49,067 nt of DNA from the NCBI GenBank assembly GCA_020630735.1, contig JAHDIP010000015.1, positions 1 through 49,067 of the forward strand, read 5' to 3'. This DNA is from Saprospiraceae bacterium. Its GTDB lineage: Bacteria; Bacteroidota; Bacteroidia; Chitinophagales; Saprospiraceae. The notes under the pieces are model-generated. The model saw only the letters and a list, made by a program, of their open reading frames with translations, ran no database searches and was not told the DNA's origin. The translations under genes were made by a program, and so were the position numbers. Positions 28,411-35,999 of this stretch are shown here, piece after piece (the stretch's first letter is position 1; the number at the start of each line of letters is the position of its first letter).

Positions 28411-28445
28411 AGGGGTAACTGCTTAATGTAGTTCCCCTTTTTTTT
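28411..28445 (+). terminator. Orphan intrinsic terminator
   Basis: GGGG (28412-28415) plus AACT (28417-28420) pair with AGTT plus CCCC (28430-28437) with one bulged T, followed by eight T. No gene precedes it on this strand, so it may end a small RNA or attenuate the transcript of the downstream transglutaminase gene. Confidence 0.55.
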
Positions 28446-28590
28446 CCCTACTACACAAATCATTGCTAATTAGGTGCTTTGATTGAAATTATCACAACTT
28501 ATTAGCATTCCACGTTTTTAACGTAACTCAATGGATCACTTTCGGAGTTTTCCCAAAATAGCTTACTGTTCAATGTTTTTATGTCATAGT

Positions 28591-30399
28591 ATGAAAAAAC
28601 TACTTTCTAGTTGCTGCTGTCTTTTTATAGTAATCAATCTTTTGGCTACCCCAGCAGATAAAAATACCTTCTTTTTTAAAAAGCAGCAAGTTATTACTAT
28701 TGATGGAAATCAAAATAGTTTTAGCCGACAAGTACAGCACTTTGGTCAATGTCCCCCTAACAAACAACAACGTATTAATATTTACTTTGGAGAATTAGAC
28801 AACTTGGAAGATGTTCAGGCAAAATTCTTACAAAAAGGAAAGTGGAAGAACATCAAACAAAAAGATATGATGACTAGTTCTGTTCCGAGTCGTCCTTTTG
28901 ATGAACAAAAAAAATTGATTTTTGATTACGAACGTTCTCCTAGTTCTTTTCCGATTGCTTATGGCTATAAAAAAACAACGAGCGATTTGATGTTCTTATC
29001 GTCCATTCATTTGTTTGACCATATTCATACAGATACTTTTTATTACGAATTACATATTCCTACTCCATACAAACTTCAATATAAAGTAGATCCTTTAGCT
29101 ACATCTGAAAAAGTGTTTTCTATTGTAGAAAAAAAAGAAGGAGACAAAACGATTTACATTTTTCAATCTACAGCAAAACAGCGTGTAGGATTATCTGAAG
29201 ATCAATTGCCCAATATTCGTTTACTGGTACACCACAAAAGTAAACAGGCCTTCGATTTTTTTAATGATTGGTATTATGACTTGGTACAACCAATGACTAA
29301 ACTTAATAAAACATCTTTAAAAATAGTAGAAAGCGTAGTTAAAGAAGAAAAGGATGATAAAACTCGAATAAAGGCAATCTATGATTTCGTAAAAGAAAAA
29401 ATAAGCTATATCGATATTGAAAATGGGATAGGAGCTGTTCAGCCAAGAAATGTTAATGATATATTCGAAAAGAAAAAAGGAGATTGTAAAGATATGAGTA
29501 ACCTCCTTTGTCAATCGCTTCGGCATGTTGGCTATGAATCTTATATGGCTCTTTCGGCTACTTTATCTCATTGGTGTGATTTAGATTTTCCGAGTATTGC
29601 TTCTGCCAATCATGCTATTTGTGTTGTCCGTTTTGAAGACAGTTGGTTGTACCTTGATGCTACAGAAGAATATGGATTACTAGATCTTCCTAGTCGTCAA
29701 ATACAAGATCGCACTCTATTCATTATTGATGAAGACAAGGGAAAACTACACAAAGTAGAAAAAGTAAATGCTGAACGAAACAAAGCACATTCTACGATTC
29801 AACTTGAACAAATCGATAATCGTTTGGAAGGAAAAAGCAATGCCGTTTATCATGGTTTGAGTCAGTTACCTTTTCTGCATATTAAAAATTATACTACGGA
29901 ACAAAAAGCTCAAAGTGCTTTACAAAATTATTTTGAAAGCTTTACGTCCAATATGGAGTATAAGAATATTACCCTTTTAGATAGCTTAGACATGACCTAT
30001 ATCTCCAACCAAGTACGTGCTGAAAAAAACATTACTTATATTGGAAATAAAGCTTACTTATCTTTGGCATTTTTGCCCTTCCCTCACCAAGAGGAAACAC
30101 ATTTGGAAAACGATAAAAAACTAACAACATACACTTGCGTTAACAACCAATATTCAATCGCTATAAATCTTAAAACTAATTATAAACTACAAGCTATAGA
30201 AAATGTTCTTTATAAAAAAGATGGTTTATACTTTAGCTTTGAGGTAAAACAAGTTAACCCTAAAAAGATAGAAATAAATTATAGCTTTGTAAACAATCAT
30301 CTTGAAATTAAAGACGACCTTATCAATAGCTACAACGAAATCAATATGCTCATTGAGCAAACTTTACAAAAATCTATTGTCTATGAAAAACAACATTAA
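28591..30399 (+). CDS. Exported transglutaminase-like (DUF3857-type) protein, intact triad
   Basis: A 602-residue protein with a signal peptide (MKKLLSSCCCLFIVINLLA, residues 1-19). The transglutaminase-like core at about 270-360 has the full papain-type triad: Cys299 in KGDCKDMSNLL, His341 in ANHAICVV and Asp356 in YLDATEEYG. The region before it (about 30-250) is beta-rich like DUF3857 and the C-terminal 200 residues are also beta-rich. The likely location is periplasm or cell surface; a protease or amide-forming activity is plausible but untested. ATG at 28591 is chosen over one 60 bases upstream because it begins the signal peptide. It overlaps the next gene by 17 bases. Confidence 0.75.
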   Translation: MKKLLSSCCCLFIVINLLATPADKNTFFFKKQQVITIDGNQNSFSRQVQHFGQCPPNKQQRINIYFGELDNLEDVQAKFLQKGKWKNIKQKDMMTSSVPSRPFDEQKKLIFDYERSPSSFPIAYGYKKTTSDLMFLSSIHLFDHIHTDTFYYELHIPTPYKLQYKVDPLATSEKVFSIVEKKEGDKTIYIFQSTAKQRVGLSEDQLPNIRLLVHHKSKQAFDFFNDWYYDLVQPMTKLNKTSLKIVESVVKEEKDDKTRIKAIYDFVKEKISYIDIENGIGAVQPRNVNDIFEKKKGDCKDMSNLLCQSLRHVGYESYMALSATLSHWCDLDFPSIASANHAICVVRFEDSWLYLDATEEYGLLDLPSRQIQDRTLFIIDEDKGKLHKVEKVNAERNKAHSTIQLEQIDNRLEGKSNAVYHGLSQLPFLHIKNYTTEQKAQSALQNYFESFTSNMEYKNITLLDSLDMTYISNQVRAEKNITYIGNKAYLSLAFLPFPHQEETHLENDKKLTTYTCVNNQYSIAINLKTNYKLQAIENVLYKKDGLYFSFEVKQVNPKKIEINYSFVNNHLEIKDDLINSYNEINMLIEQTLQKSIVYEKQH

Positions 30400-32365
30400 A
30401 CACTACCTGTTCTTGCTTTTTATAAGCTTAATTATTCCTTCTTTTATCAGTGCTCAAAAAGATTATAAATGGGATAAAAAAGATACTAGTCTTTCTGATC
30501 TTCCTGCTGAATATGCAAACGAAGATGCTGTTATTTTATATGATTATGAAACAAGAAAAACAACCCTTGAGAACAATAATTTTTATACTCGACATATCAT
30601 TAAAAGGCGTGTCAAAATATTAACTAAAAAAGGACTTGATGAATTTGGAAAAATTGTAATTGCTAAGCAAGATGATATGCAAGTTTCGATTTTGGATGCT
30701 CGCACATTTAAACAAAATGGAGAAGTAGTTGACCTTGATGCTTCGAGTATAAAATCGTTAGATATTAATGAAGATGAAGACATTTTCGATAGTAATCGTT
30801 ACAAACTTTTTTCTGTGCCTGGTCTTGAAGTTGGAGACGAATTTGAAATGGTTTGCGTCTTTGAAGGTAAAACGATAGAGCAAGGTGAAAACATTTTAAT
30901 GCACCGCTATCTACCTGTCATTGATTCCAAATTTGAACTCGATGTTTACAATAAAATTATCGTTTTTACGAGCGTTTATAATAACATGCCAAAACCTACT
31001 GTTAATGAGTCCTTAAGTTCTTATATTTTTTCCTGGAATCTCAAAAATCTTCCAGGGCTTTATGATGAACGTGGAACGATTTCGGCATCTGTTTTACCAT
31101 TCTTTATTTACGAGCTAAATCTTACTCGTTTTTACTCTAGCTCCGCTCCTCCTAAAATAGATAATTGGGAAGATTTACTCAATCATATCAATGACTCTGC
31201 GCTGGATGTTGTTGTACGAAAACGAAAAAAATTAGATGCTATACTTGATGCAATTATAGGCGATAAAGCTACAGCTTCAAAACTAGAACAGTTACAACAG
31301 GTGCACCAACACATTAATGAAAATGTTCAGATCAAAAGTATTCCTGATAATATTGCAAGTAATGGTATTGAGTATTTCTATGAAAATAATACTGCTGATT
31401 TCCATTACTTACTAAAAATGTATAAAGCGCTCTTTGAGAAGGTCGGTGTCGAATATTATTTGGCTTCTGGTCGTAGTCGTTACTTAGGTGATATTCGTTT
31501 AGATTTCCCGACAAGTATACAAATAACAGAATATCTTTTTGTAGTAAATATCGATGGAGATTATCACTTATTTGTACCTAAAGAAAAAAAGAAATATTAT
31601 GAAATGGATGAGGTTCCTCCAGAACTTGAAAACACTTCCTTGTACATGATTAACATGACCAAAAAGGATGATTTCAAACACATAAAAATACCTGCTAGCA
31701 CTTACAAAAAAAATCGACGTTTAAGACAAATCAAGTCTTCTGTAAAACTCGATGATCAAGCGATCGCACATAATTGTAAAGAAACATTAAGTGGTGCGAT
31801 CTCTACAGATATTCGTCATTATTACATTCATGCAAATAAAAATGATGCATTGCAAGAAGCCGTTGAGGGGCTTCTCTCTCACCGTATACCTAATGCAAAA
31901 CTAGAGTCGGCTAAAATCTCTAAACCATCCATAAAACCTCCTTTTGATTTTGAATTGAATTATGATTTTACAACGCCAAATGTTGTAGTAAAAGTAGATG
32001 AAAGTGTTTACAAAATCTCTATTGAAAACTGGTTGACACACAATGTTTATAATGTCAATCCTACGAATCGATTGCTTGATTATTTCCCTCCTTATGCTGG
32101 ACTAGACAACTACAGTTATGTCTTAGAATTTGATAAGGAAATTTCGTTAGCAAACAAGGAGAACATCGATGTTAAAATCAAAAATGATATGGGGTCTTAT
32201 GAATTGTCGATCAATCAAGTCAAACCTAATACGATAATTTTACGATCAAAATATCAAATAAATACGAACCACATCCCTGTCAATCAGGTAAAGCAATTGG
32301 CTGAAATAAACGAAGGTGCAAAAAAAGCAGATGGTGTAGAAATAATGATCAATATTTTGGAGTAG
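30383..32365 (+). CDS. Exported DUF3857 protein with degenerate transglutaminase domain
   Basis: A 660-residue protein with signal peptide (cleavage near ISAQ-KD, residue 20). It has the DUF3857 layout: beta domain to about 260, transglutaminase-like helix-strand region at about 300-400, beta C-terminus. When the region is set against its neighbour, the catalytic positions are lost: Thr337 stands where the Cys should be (ENNTADFHYLL against KKGDCKDMSNLL), Glu replaces His (ITEYLFVVNI) and the Asp is absent. It is probably a pseudoenzyme. The start at 30383 lies inside the end of the upstream gene (17-base overlap), so the two are translationally coupled and likely act together. Convergent with murI. 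Confidence 0.75.
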   Translation: MKNNIKHYLFLLFISLIIPSFISAQKDYKWDKKDTSLSDLPAEYANEDAVILYDYETRKTTLENNNFYTRHIIKRRVKILTKKGLDEFGKIVIAKQDDMQVSILDARTFKQNGEVVDLDASSIKSLDINEDEDIFDSNRYKLFSVPGLEVGDEFEMVCVFEGKTIEQGENILMHRYLPVIDSKFELDVYNKIIVFTSVYNNMPKPTVNESLSSYIFSWNLKNLPGLYDERGTISASVLPFFIYELNLTRFYSSSAPPKIDNWEDLLNHINDSALDVVVRKRKKLDAILDAIIGDKATASKLEQLQQVHQHINENVQIKSIPDNIASNGIEYFYENNTADFHYLLKMYKALFEKVGVEYYLASGRSRYLGDIRLDFPTSIQITEYLFVVNIDGDYHLFVPKEKKKYYEMDEVPPELENTSLYMINMTKKDDFKHIKIPASTYKKNRRLRQIKSSVKLDDQAIAHNCKETLSGAISTDIRHYYIHANKNDALQEAVEGLLSHRIPNAKLESAKISKPSIKPPFDFELNYDFTTPNVVVKVDESVYKISIENWLTHNVYNVNPTNRLLDYFPPYAGLDNYSYVLEFDKEISLANKENIDVKIKNDMGSYELSINQVKPNTIILRSKYQINTNHIPVNQVKQLAEINEGAKKADGVEIMINILE

Positions 32366-32445
32366 TTTTCTAAGCATACATTCGCTCGTATTCGGCAGAA
32401 GCAAGCGTTTAATTGCTCATGATTTTGGTAAATCAAGAATCTTAT

Positions 32446-33207
32446 TTAATATTCAGTAGATTGTGCCTTCAAATAGTCAAAATAACGATCAAAGTAAGCA
32501 CGCTCCTTAGGCTTTTTAGAAATAAAATACCTTATGCTTAAAGGATGTGTTGTAGGGTTTGGGATAATCTGTGTTTTTAAATAATTGACAGTTCCTACAT
32601 TACCATCTAGTATCCGAATATTTTTAGGAATAAGGTTTTGGATTTCTTCTTTAAAAAAAGGGAAATGTGTACAACCTAAAACGATCGTATCAATTTTTGT
32701 CCAATCTACTTTTTCAAATTGCTTTTTCAAATAACGATTAACTTTCTTTTTTTTGAATTGAAATTTTTCAGCAATGACTACTAATTCTTGGAGAGAAAGT
32801 CGTTCAACTTTCTCTTTACCATTTAAGCGTTTAATCAGCTTTTGTAGTTTTTTTTCTTTCAACGTTTTGGGAGTCGCACAGATAAGTACTTTTTTATCGG
32901 ATTGTTCAATAGCCGGTTTTACGGCAGGTTCCATTCCGATAATGGGGAAGGAAAATTCTTTCCTTAATTTTTTTACAGATACAGAAGTTGCCGTATTGCA
33001 AGCCAAGACCAATGCTTTCAAATCTTGTTTAGCTAAAAACCGAACAGCATCAAAAACGAGGGTATTTATTTTTTTCGATGATTTTGTACCATATGGTGCA
33101 TTTTTAGAATCTGCAAAATAAATATACTCTTCATTAGGTAGTACTTTTATAGCTTCCTCTAATACTGTCAATCCCCCAATTCCAGAATCTAAAAACGCAA
33201 TTTTCAT
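32446..33207 (-). CDS. murI: Glutamate racemase
   Basis: Makes D-glutamate for peptidoglycan. The 253-residue protein has both catalytic cysteines, Cys70 in VLACNTATS and Cys179 in VLGCTHFPFF, and the substrate-binding LDSGIGGLTV (6-15) and YFADSKNAPYGTKS (30-43). Length is slightly below the usual 260-270. It stands alone; a MITE-like element lies upstream of it (33242-33429). Confidence 0.96.
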   Translation of the reverse strand: MKIAFLDSGIGGLTVLEEAIKVLPNEEYIYFADSKNAPYGTKSSKKINTLVFDAVRFLAKQDLKALVLACNTATSVSVKKLRKEFSFPIIGMEPAVKPAIEQSDKKVLICATPKTLKEKKLQKLIKRLNGKEKVERLSLQELVVIAEKFQFKKKKVNRYLKKQFEKVDWTKIDTIVLGCTHFPFFKEEIQNLIPKNIRILDGNVGTVNYLKTQIIPNPTTHPLSIRYFISKKPKERAYFDRYFDYLKAQSTEY

Positions 33208-33241
33208 TTTTTATTTAGTAACGATTAATAATGATGCAATA

Positions 33242-33429
33242 TAAGTAGTACGTGCCAATTAATCAGGTATTTTAATAGCTATCTTTTTTCGTTATTTTTC
33301 CTTAAAAAATAAATCCGTAGCTCGGCTATTTACTATCCTGTCGGTACAAGAAGCTTAAGCCAATATTGATTTTTTAAGAAAAAAAGTCTTAACTCTAAAA
33401 TTGCCCGCTTTATTAACACGTACTACTTA
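33242..33429. repeat. MITE-like dispersed element, copy 2, with perfect inverted ends
   Basis: TAAGTAGTACGTG (33242-33254) and CACGTACTACTTA (33417-33429) are perfect 13-base terminal inverted repeats enclosing 188 bases with no coding capacity. The left end aligns without gaps to 2226-2258 (AAGTAG, AATTA, GGTATTTTAA in register), and TATTTTTCCTTAAAAAA recurs in the interior. No flanking target duplication is obvious. Confidence 0.55.
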
Positions 33430-33453
33430 CAAGGCTTCAGACTATAAAAAACA

Positions 33454-33489
33454 AAAATGGCGACTTCTTGTTTGAGAAGTCGCCATTTT
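33454..33489 (-). terminator. Terminator of the SH3-domain gene
   Basis: AAAATGGCGACTTCT (33454-33468) and AGAAGTCGCCATTTT (33475-33489) form a perfect 15-base-pair stem with a six-base loop, 19 bases past the stop at 33509. On the minus strand TTTTGTTTTTT follows. Confidence 0.8.
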
Positions 33490-33508
33490 ATACAAAAAAT
33501 CTGCAGAA

Positions 33509-34171
33509 TTAGTTGAAATTCAAGTAATGTTCAAGAATCCATCCCTGTGTTCCTTGAAAATCGACTTTACACCAACGAGCAATAACACCGTCGATATGAA
33601 CCGATTTATCAGAATATTCTAACACCTTTAATAAAGACATTTCAGGAATACGAACATCAAGATGTGCGGCACCCATATCTGGATGTTGACGAATAGCCAA
33701 ACTACCACCACCACTATTAGTCATTGCCATCATACCTGTACTAGAAGCCGTACTAGGTTCTGGTGTAGGTGTTGGTTCGGGAGTTGGAGCAGGTGTTGGT
33801 ATAGACGGAGCTTCATTTACAGAAGCTGTTGCTTGACTTTGTTCTTGCATTTGAGATTGCTGAGCTTTCAACTCTTCGATTTGTCGTTGTAAATCTGCAA
33901 AAACGGAACTATCAGCCGTAGCTTCATTTTCGTCCGCTTCATTTTCTTTCTGTACAGTATCCATTTTTTCTTTCAAAACATCGAAAATACTAGTTCCCGC
34001 TGTACTACTTTCGGTAGTTTCGACTGTATTTGTATTATTTTGAATTTCTTCTACTTTCTCTTTCATCTTATCAAATACAGAACTAGGAGCTGTTTCTACG
34101 TTAGGATCTTCAAAGTTTTTCTTTTTTACACCAGAAATGACGCCTTTCAATATCTTAAATAATGAACTCAT
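33509..34171 (-). CDS. SH3-like domain protein with three helical repeats and Pro-rich linker
   Basis: A 220-residue protein with no signal peptide. Residues 30-103 hold three copies of a 16-residue amphipathic unit, SSVFDKMKEKVEEIQ (30-44), TSIFDVLKEKMDTVQ (60-74) and SSVFADLQRQIEELK (88-102), spaced 28-30 residues apart by acidic Thr/Asn/Glu linkers. Next come Gln-rich (103-113) and Pro/Thr-rich (121-140, PTPAPTPEPTPTPEP) stretches, and then a C-terminal bacterial SH3 domain (about 157-218, SLAIRQHPDM...WCKVDFQGTQGWILEHYL). It reads as a scaffold or adaptor. Function unknown. A box CAAATATA at 34269-34276 could be its promoter. Confidence 0.65.
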   Translation of the reverse strand: MSSLFKILKGVISGVKKKNFEDPNVETAPSSVFDKMKEKVEEIQNNTNTVETTESSTAGTSIFDVLKEKMDTVQKENEADENEATADSSVFADLQRQIEELKAQQSQMQEQSQATASVNEAPSIPTPAPTPEPTPTPEPSTASSTGMMAMTNSGGGSLAIRQHPDMGAAHLDVRIPEMSLLKVLEYSDKSVHIDGVIARWCKVDFQGTQGWILEHYLNFN

Positions 34172-34268
34172 AAGTTTTGTTGATTTTTAAATGATATAAT
34201 AGTATGATTTGTTAGAATGTCAATAAATTAGTAACGATGGTTCTATTTATACAGTTACATATTTTTGA

Positions 34269-34276
34269 CAAATATA
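34269..34276 (-). promoter_or_regulatory. Possible -7 box for the SH3-domain gene
   Basis: The minus strand reads TATATTTG (TAnnTTTG), about 98 bases before the start at 34171. No TTG at the expected -33 distance. Confidence 0.35.
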
Positions 34277-34444
34277 TCAAACAAAGGTCACTTTTGAGAA
34301 AGGTACCCAGTAAAATTATATATTCATACATTCTAAAAACTGCTAATTTGGCAGTACATTTGCATTAAAGAGGGCATTTGATGTCTGTCTTACTACAATT
34401 TAACTTAAAAAAAGGTTAAAGTTTTCATAACTAGAAAATCTATA

Positions 34445-34475
34445 TTGAAAACCACCTGTTATTTTATTACTTTTG
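34445..34475 (+). promoter_or_regulatory. Promoter of the cysteine-rich exported protein
   Basis: TTG (34445-34447), 20 bases, then TACTTTTG (34468-34475) match the Bacteroidota -33/-7 pattern. The expected start of transcription is about 45 bases before the ATG at 34527. A second box, TACATTTG, lies at 34355-34362. Confidence 0.55.
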
Positions 34476-34526
34476 ACTTGCGTATTCATTACTAAATCTT
34501 AATAAATTCAAAATCTAATAATCATC

Positions 34527-35081
34527 ATGAAGAAGTTAATATTATTTTGTGCATTCTTTAGTTTCGTAGCATTTTCTGTAAATGCTCAAAAAGCTTGTCC
34601 TTATTCTAAAAAAACTGCAGATAGTACTGAAAAAGTATGCTCTAAGACTGCTGCTGCTAAATTAGCTGCTACTGACGAAAGTATCACTGAAAAAGTTTGC
34701 GCTACTTCTGGTAACGTTTCTTATGTAAAGAAATCAGTATGTGCTAAATCTGGTAATGTTTCTTACCAAGAAGTAAAGTACTGCTCTAAAAGTTCTGCTT
34801 TTGTAAATGTTTCTCCTTCTGCTGAAATGGCTGCTAAAAAGACTTCTTGCTCTAAGAAAGATAAAGCTGCTTGTGCAAAGTCTTGTGCTGCTAAAAAAGC
34901 TGCTGCTGCTAAAGCAACAAAAGTTTCTGGTAAAGAGTCTTCTTGTACTCCAGCTCAAAAAGCTAAATGTGCAAAAGAAGGAAAATCTTGCGCTAAGACT
35001 TGTGCTGCTAAAAAAGCTGCTGCTGAAGCACAAAAGCAAAAAGCGTCTAACGTTAAGTTAGTAAAAAGCGAAAATGAATAA
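34527..35081 (+). CDS. Cysteine-, lysine- and alanine-rich exported protein
   Basis: A 184-residue protein I do not recognise. Signal peptide 1-20 (cleavage after VNA or at NAQ-K). The mature part has 12 cysteines: 24, 38, 58, 72, 86, 108, 116, 120, 140, 148, 155, 159. Cys58, 72 and 86 are exactly 14 residues apart, framed by a duplicated SGNVSY unit (61-66 and 75-80). The second half carries a duplicated CAKSCAAKKAAA / CAKTCAAKKAAA unit (116 and 155). Lysine and alanine dominate, with no acidic clusters before the tail. A disulfide-stabilised or metal-binding periplasmic/surface protein is possible, unproven. It has its own promoter and a strong terminator, so it is monocistronic. Confidence 0.7.
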   Translation: MKKLILFCAFFSFVAFSVNAQKACPYSKKTADSTEKVCSKTAAAKLAATDESITEKVCATSGNVSYVKKSVCAKSGNVSYQEVKYCSKSSAFVNVSPSAEMAAKKTSCSKKDKAACAKSCAAKKAAAAKATKVSGKESSCTPAQKAKCAKEGKSCAKTCAAKKAAAEAQKQKASNVKLVKSENE

Positions 35082-35108
35082 ATTGTTGAATAACTAACGT
35101 TATTTACT

Positions 35109-35152
35109 CAATAAAAAAAGCATCTTGGAATTCCAAGATGCTTTTTTTATTG
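35109..35152. terminator. Bidirectional terminator, perfect 44-base palindrome
   Basis: The left half CAATAAAAAAAGCATCTTGG and AA (35109-35130) is exactly inverted in 35131-35152. It forms a GC core GCATCTTGG/CCAAGATGC flanked by A7 and T7 runs, so it can terminate both the cysteine-rich gene and the convergent Nudix gene. Confidence 0.85.
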
Positions 35153-35220
35153 AGCTTAATTTTCCTTATAGAAGCGCCCCACTTCTTTATCATTAAATGA
35201 ATTCAATCTTTAATCAATTA

Positions 35221-35646
35221 TTATTTGCGATATTCTGAGTAAAACTTTTTTCGCTTATATTCTCTAAAAATATGTTTGACTAAGGGAAGTGCATTGGTTG
35301 GCAACTCCTCTATATCAAACCACTTTGTGTGTTTGAATTTCTCTGGTTCTCTTGAACGTATATCTCCTTTCCATTTTTTTGCCCTAAAAACCATAATCAG
35401 GTCTGTATGATCGGGTTTTATTCGCTGCATTACGTGGACTAAACGTAATTTTTTTCTGGATAAAACGACCCCAGATTCTTCTTCACTTTCTCGTATCAAG
35501 GCTTCTACTGCTGTTTCTTCTGCTTCAACTTTTCCACCAATTAGCGTATAATGCCCCCCATTTTTCAAGGTCTGTCTCAGTAGTAATACCTTATTACCAT
35601 GTTCTAAGATTAGGCGAACGATTAATACTGTTTTTGCGCTTGACAT
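35221..35646 (-). CDS. Nudix hydrolase
   Basis: A 141-residue Nudix-fold pyrophosphohydrolase. The Nudix box G-x5-E-x7-RE-U-x-EE-x-GU runs from Gly38 to Val60 (GGKVEAEETAVEALIRESEE), with the magnesium-binding glutamates in RESEEESG; the usual hydrophobic residue after RE is Ser54. The substrate cannot be told from the sequence; MutT-like nucleotides or NUDT-type metabolites are candidates. The C-terminus is very basic (EYKRKKFYSEYRK). It stands alone. Confidence 0.88.
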   Translation of the reverse strand: MSSAKTVLIVRLILEHGNKVLLLRQTLKNGGHYTLIGGKVEAEETAVEALIRESEEESGVVLSRKKLRLVHVMQRIKPDHTDLIMVFRAKKWKGDIRSREPEKFKHTKWFDIEELPTNALPLVKHIFREYKRKKFYSEYRK

Positions 35647-35999
35647 TATTATTTTAAGTAAATGAATAAGAAGCTAAATTAAAAGAATATTTAGCCAATA
35701 GCAGTAAAAGCGTCTTTTTTTTGAGTTCTCTTATGTCAAAATTCAAAATATAGGTCATAAAACATCAATTTTCGAGCAAAAATGATTAGCTAAATTCTAT
35801 TAAATAATAGTTAATTTTATTTATTTGAAGCAATTTTATAGAATGATTCGACATTAGTTCTTAAATTCGCATTTCAATATTTTAGTAGTAAATTGAAAAT
35901 CCCAATTACCTATTCTATTACCAAGCCCTTCCAAAATTTAGAATATCTAGAGTATGCTTTTTTATAAAAAGCTGATACTCTTTTCTTAAAAGTTTGATT
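35647..35999. other. Intergenic region upstream of the lipid locus
   Basis: About 350 AT-rich bases between the divergent Nudix gene and the CBS-like gene. No full TAnnTTTG box or coding frame was found. The only structure is the hairpin at 35950-35980, just before the CBS-like gene. Confidence 0.45.
35950..35980 (+). promoter_or_regulatory. Hairpin directly upstream of the CBS-like gene
   Basis: GAGTAT (35950-35955) pairs with ATACTC (35975-35980), and GCTTTTT (35956-35962) with AAAAAGC (35966-35972), with a TG bulge and a TAT loop. TTTTCTT follows. It ends 19 bases before the ATG, so it could be a terminator/attenuator or a structure that limits ribosome access. Confidence 0.45.

Larger units (their letters stand above)
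28156..28590. other. Intergenic region with mobile-element-like repeat and orphan terminator
   Basis: These 435 bases lie between divergent genes. They hold a MITE-like element (28278-28357) and a good intrinsic terminator on the plus strand (28411-28445) that follows no plus-strand gene for 1.3 kb. No full TAnnTTTG box was found on the plus strand, the nearest being AATATTTG at 28239-28246. No reading frame looks real. Confidence 0.5.
33208..33508. other. Intergenic region with dispersed repeat and terminator
   Basis: About 300 bases between murI and the SH3-domain gene (both minus strand). Nearly two thirds is the MITE-like element 33242-33429; the rest is the terminator 33454-33489. No promoter box matching CAAAnnTA was found for murI. 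Confidence 0.55.
34172..34526. other. Divergent promoter region
   Basis: This 355-base region separates the divergent SH3-domain and cysteine-rich genes. It contains a minus-strand box (34269-34276), a plus-strand TACATTTG (34355-34362) and a good plus-strand promoter (34445-34475). No coding frame or repeat is evident. Confidence 0.5.

Noticed and set aside
34734-35039. Minus-strand and shifted-frame ORFs within the cysteine-rich gene
   Set aside because: They arise from the repeated Ala, Lys and Cys codons; the plus-strand frame at 34527 has the signal peptide, promoter and terminator.
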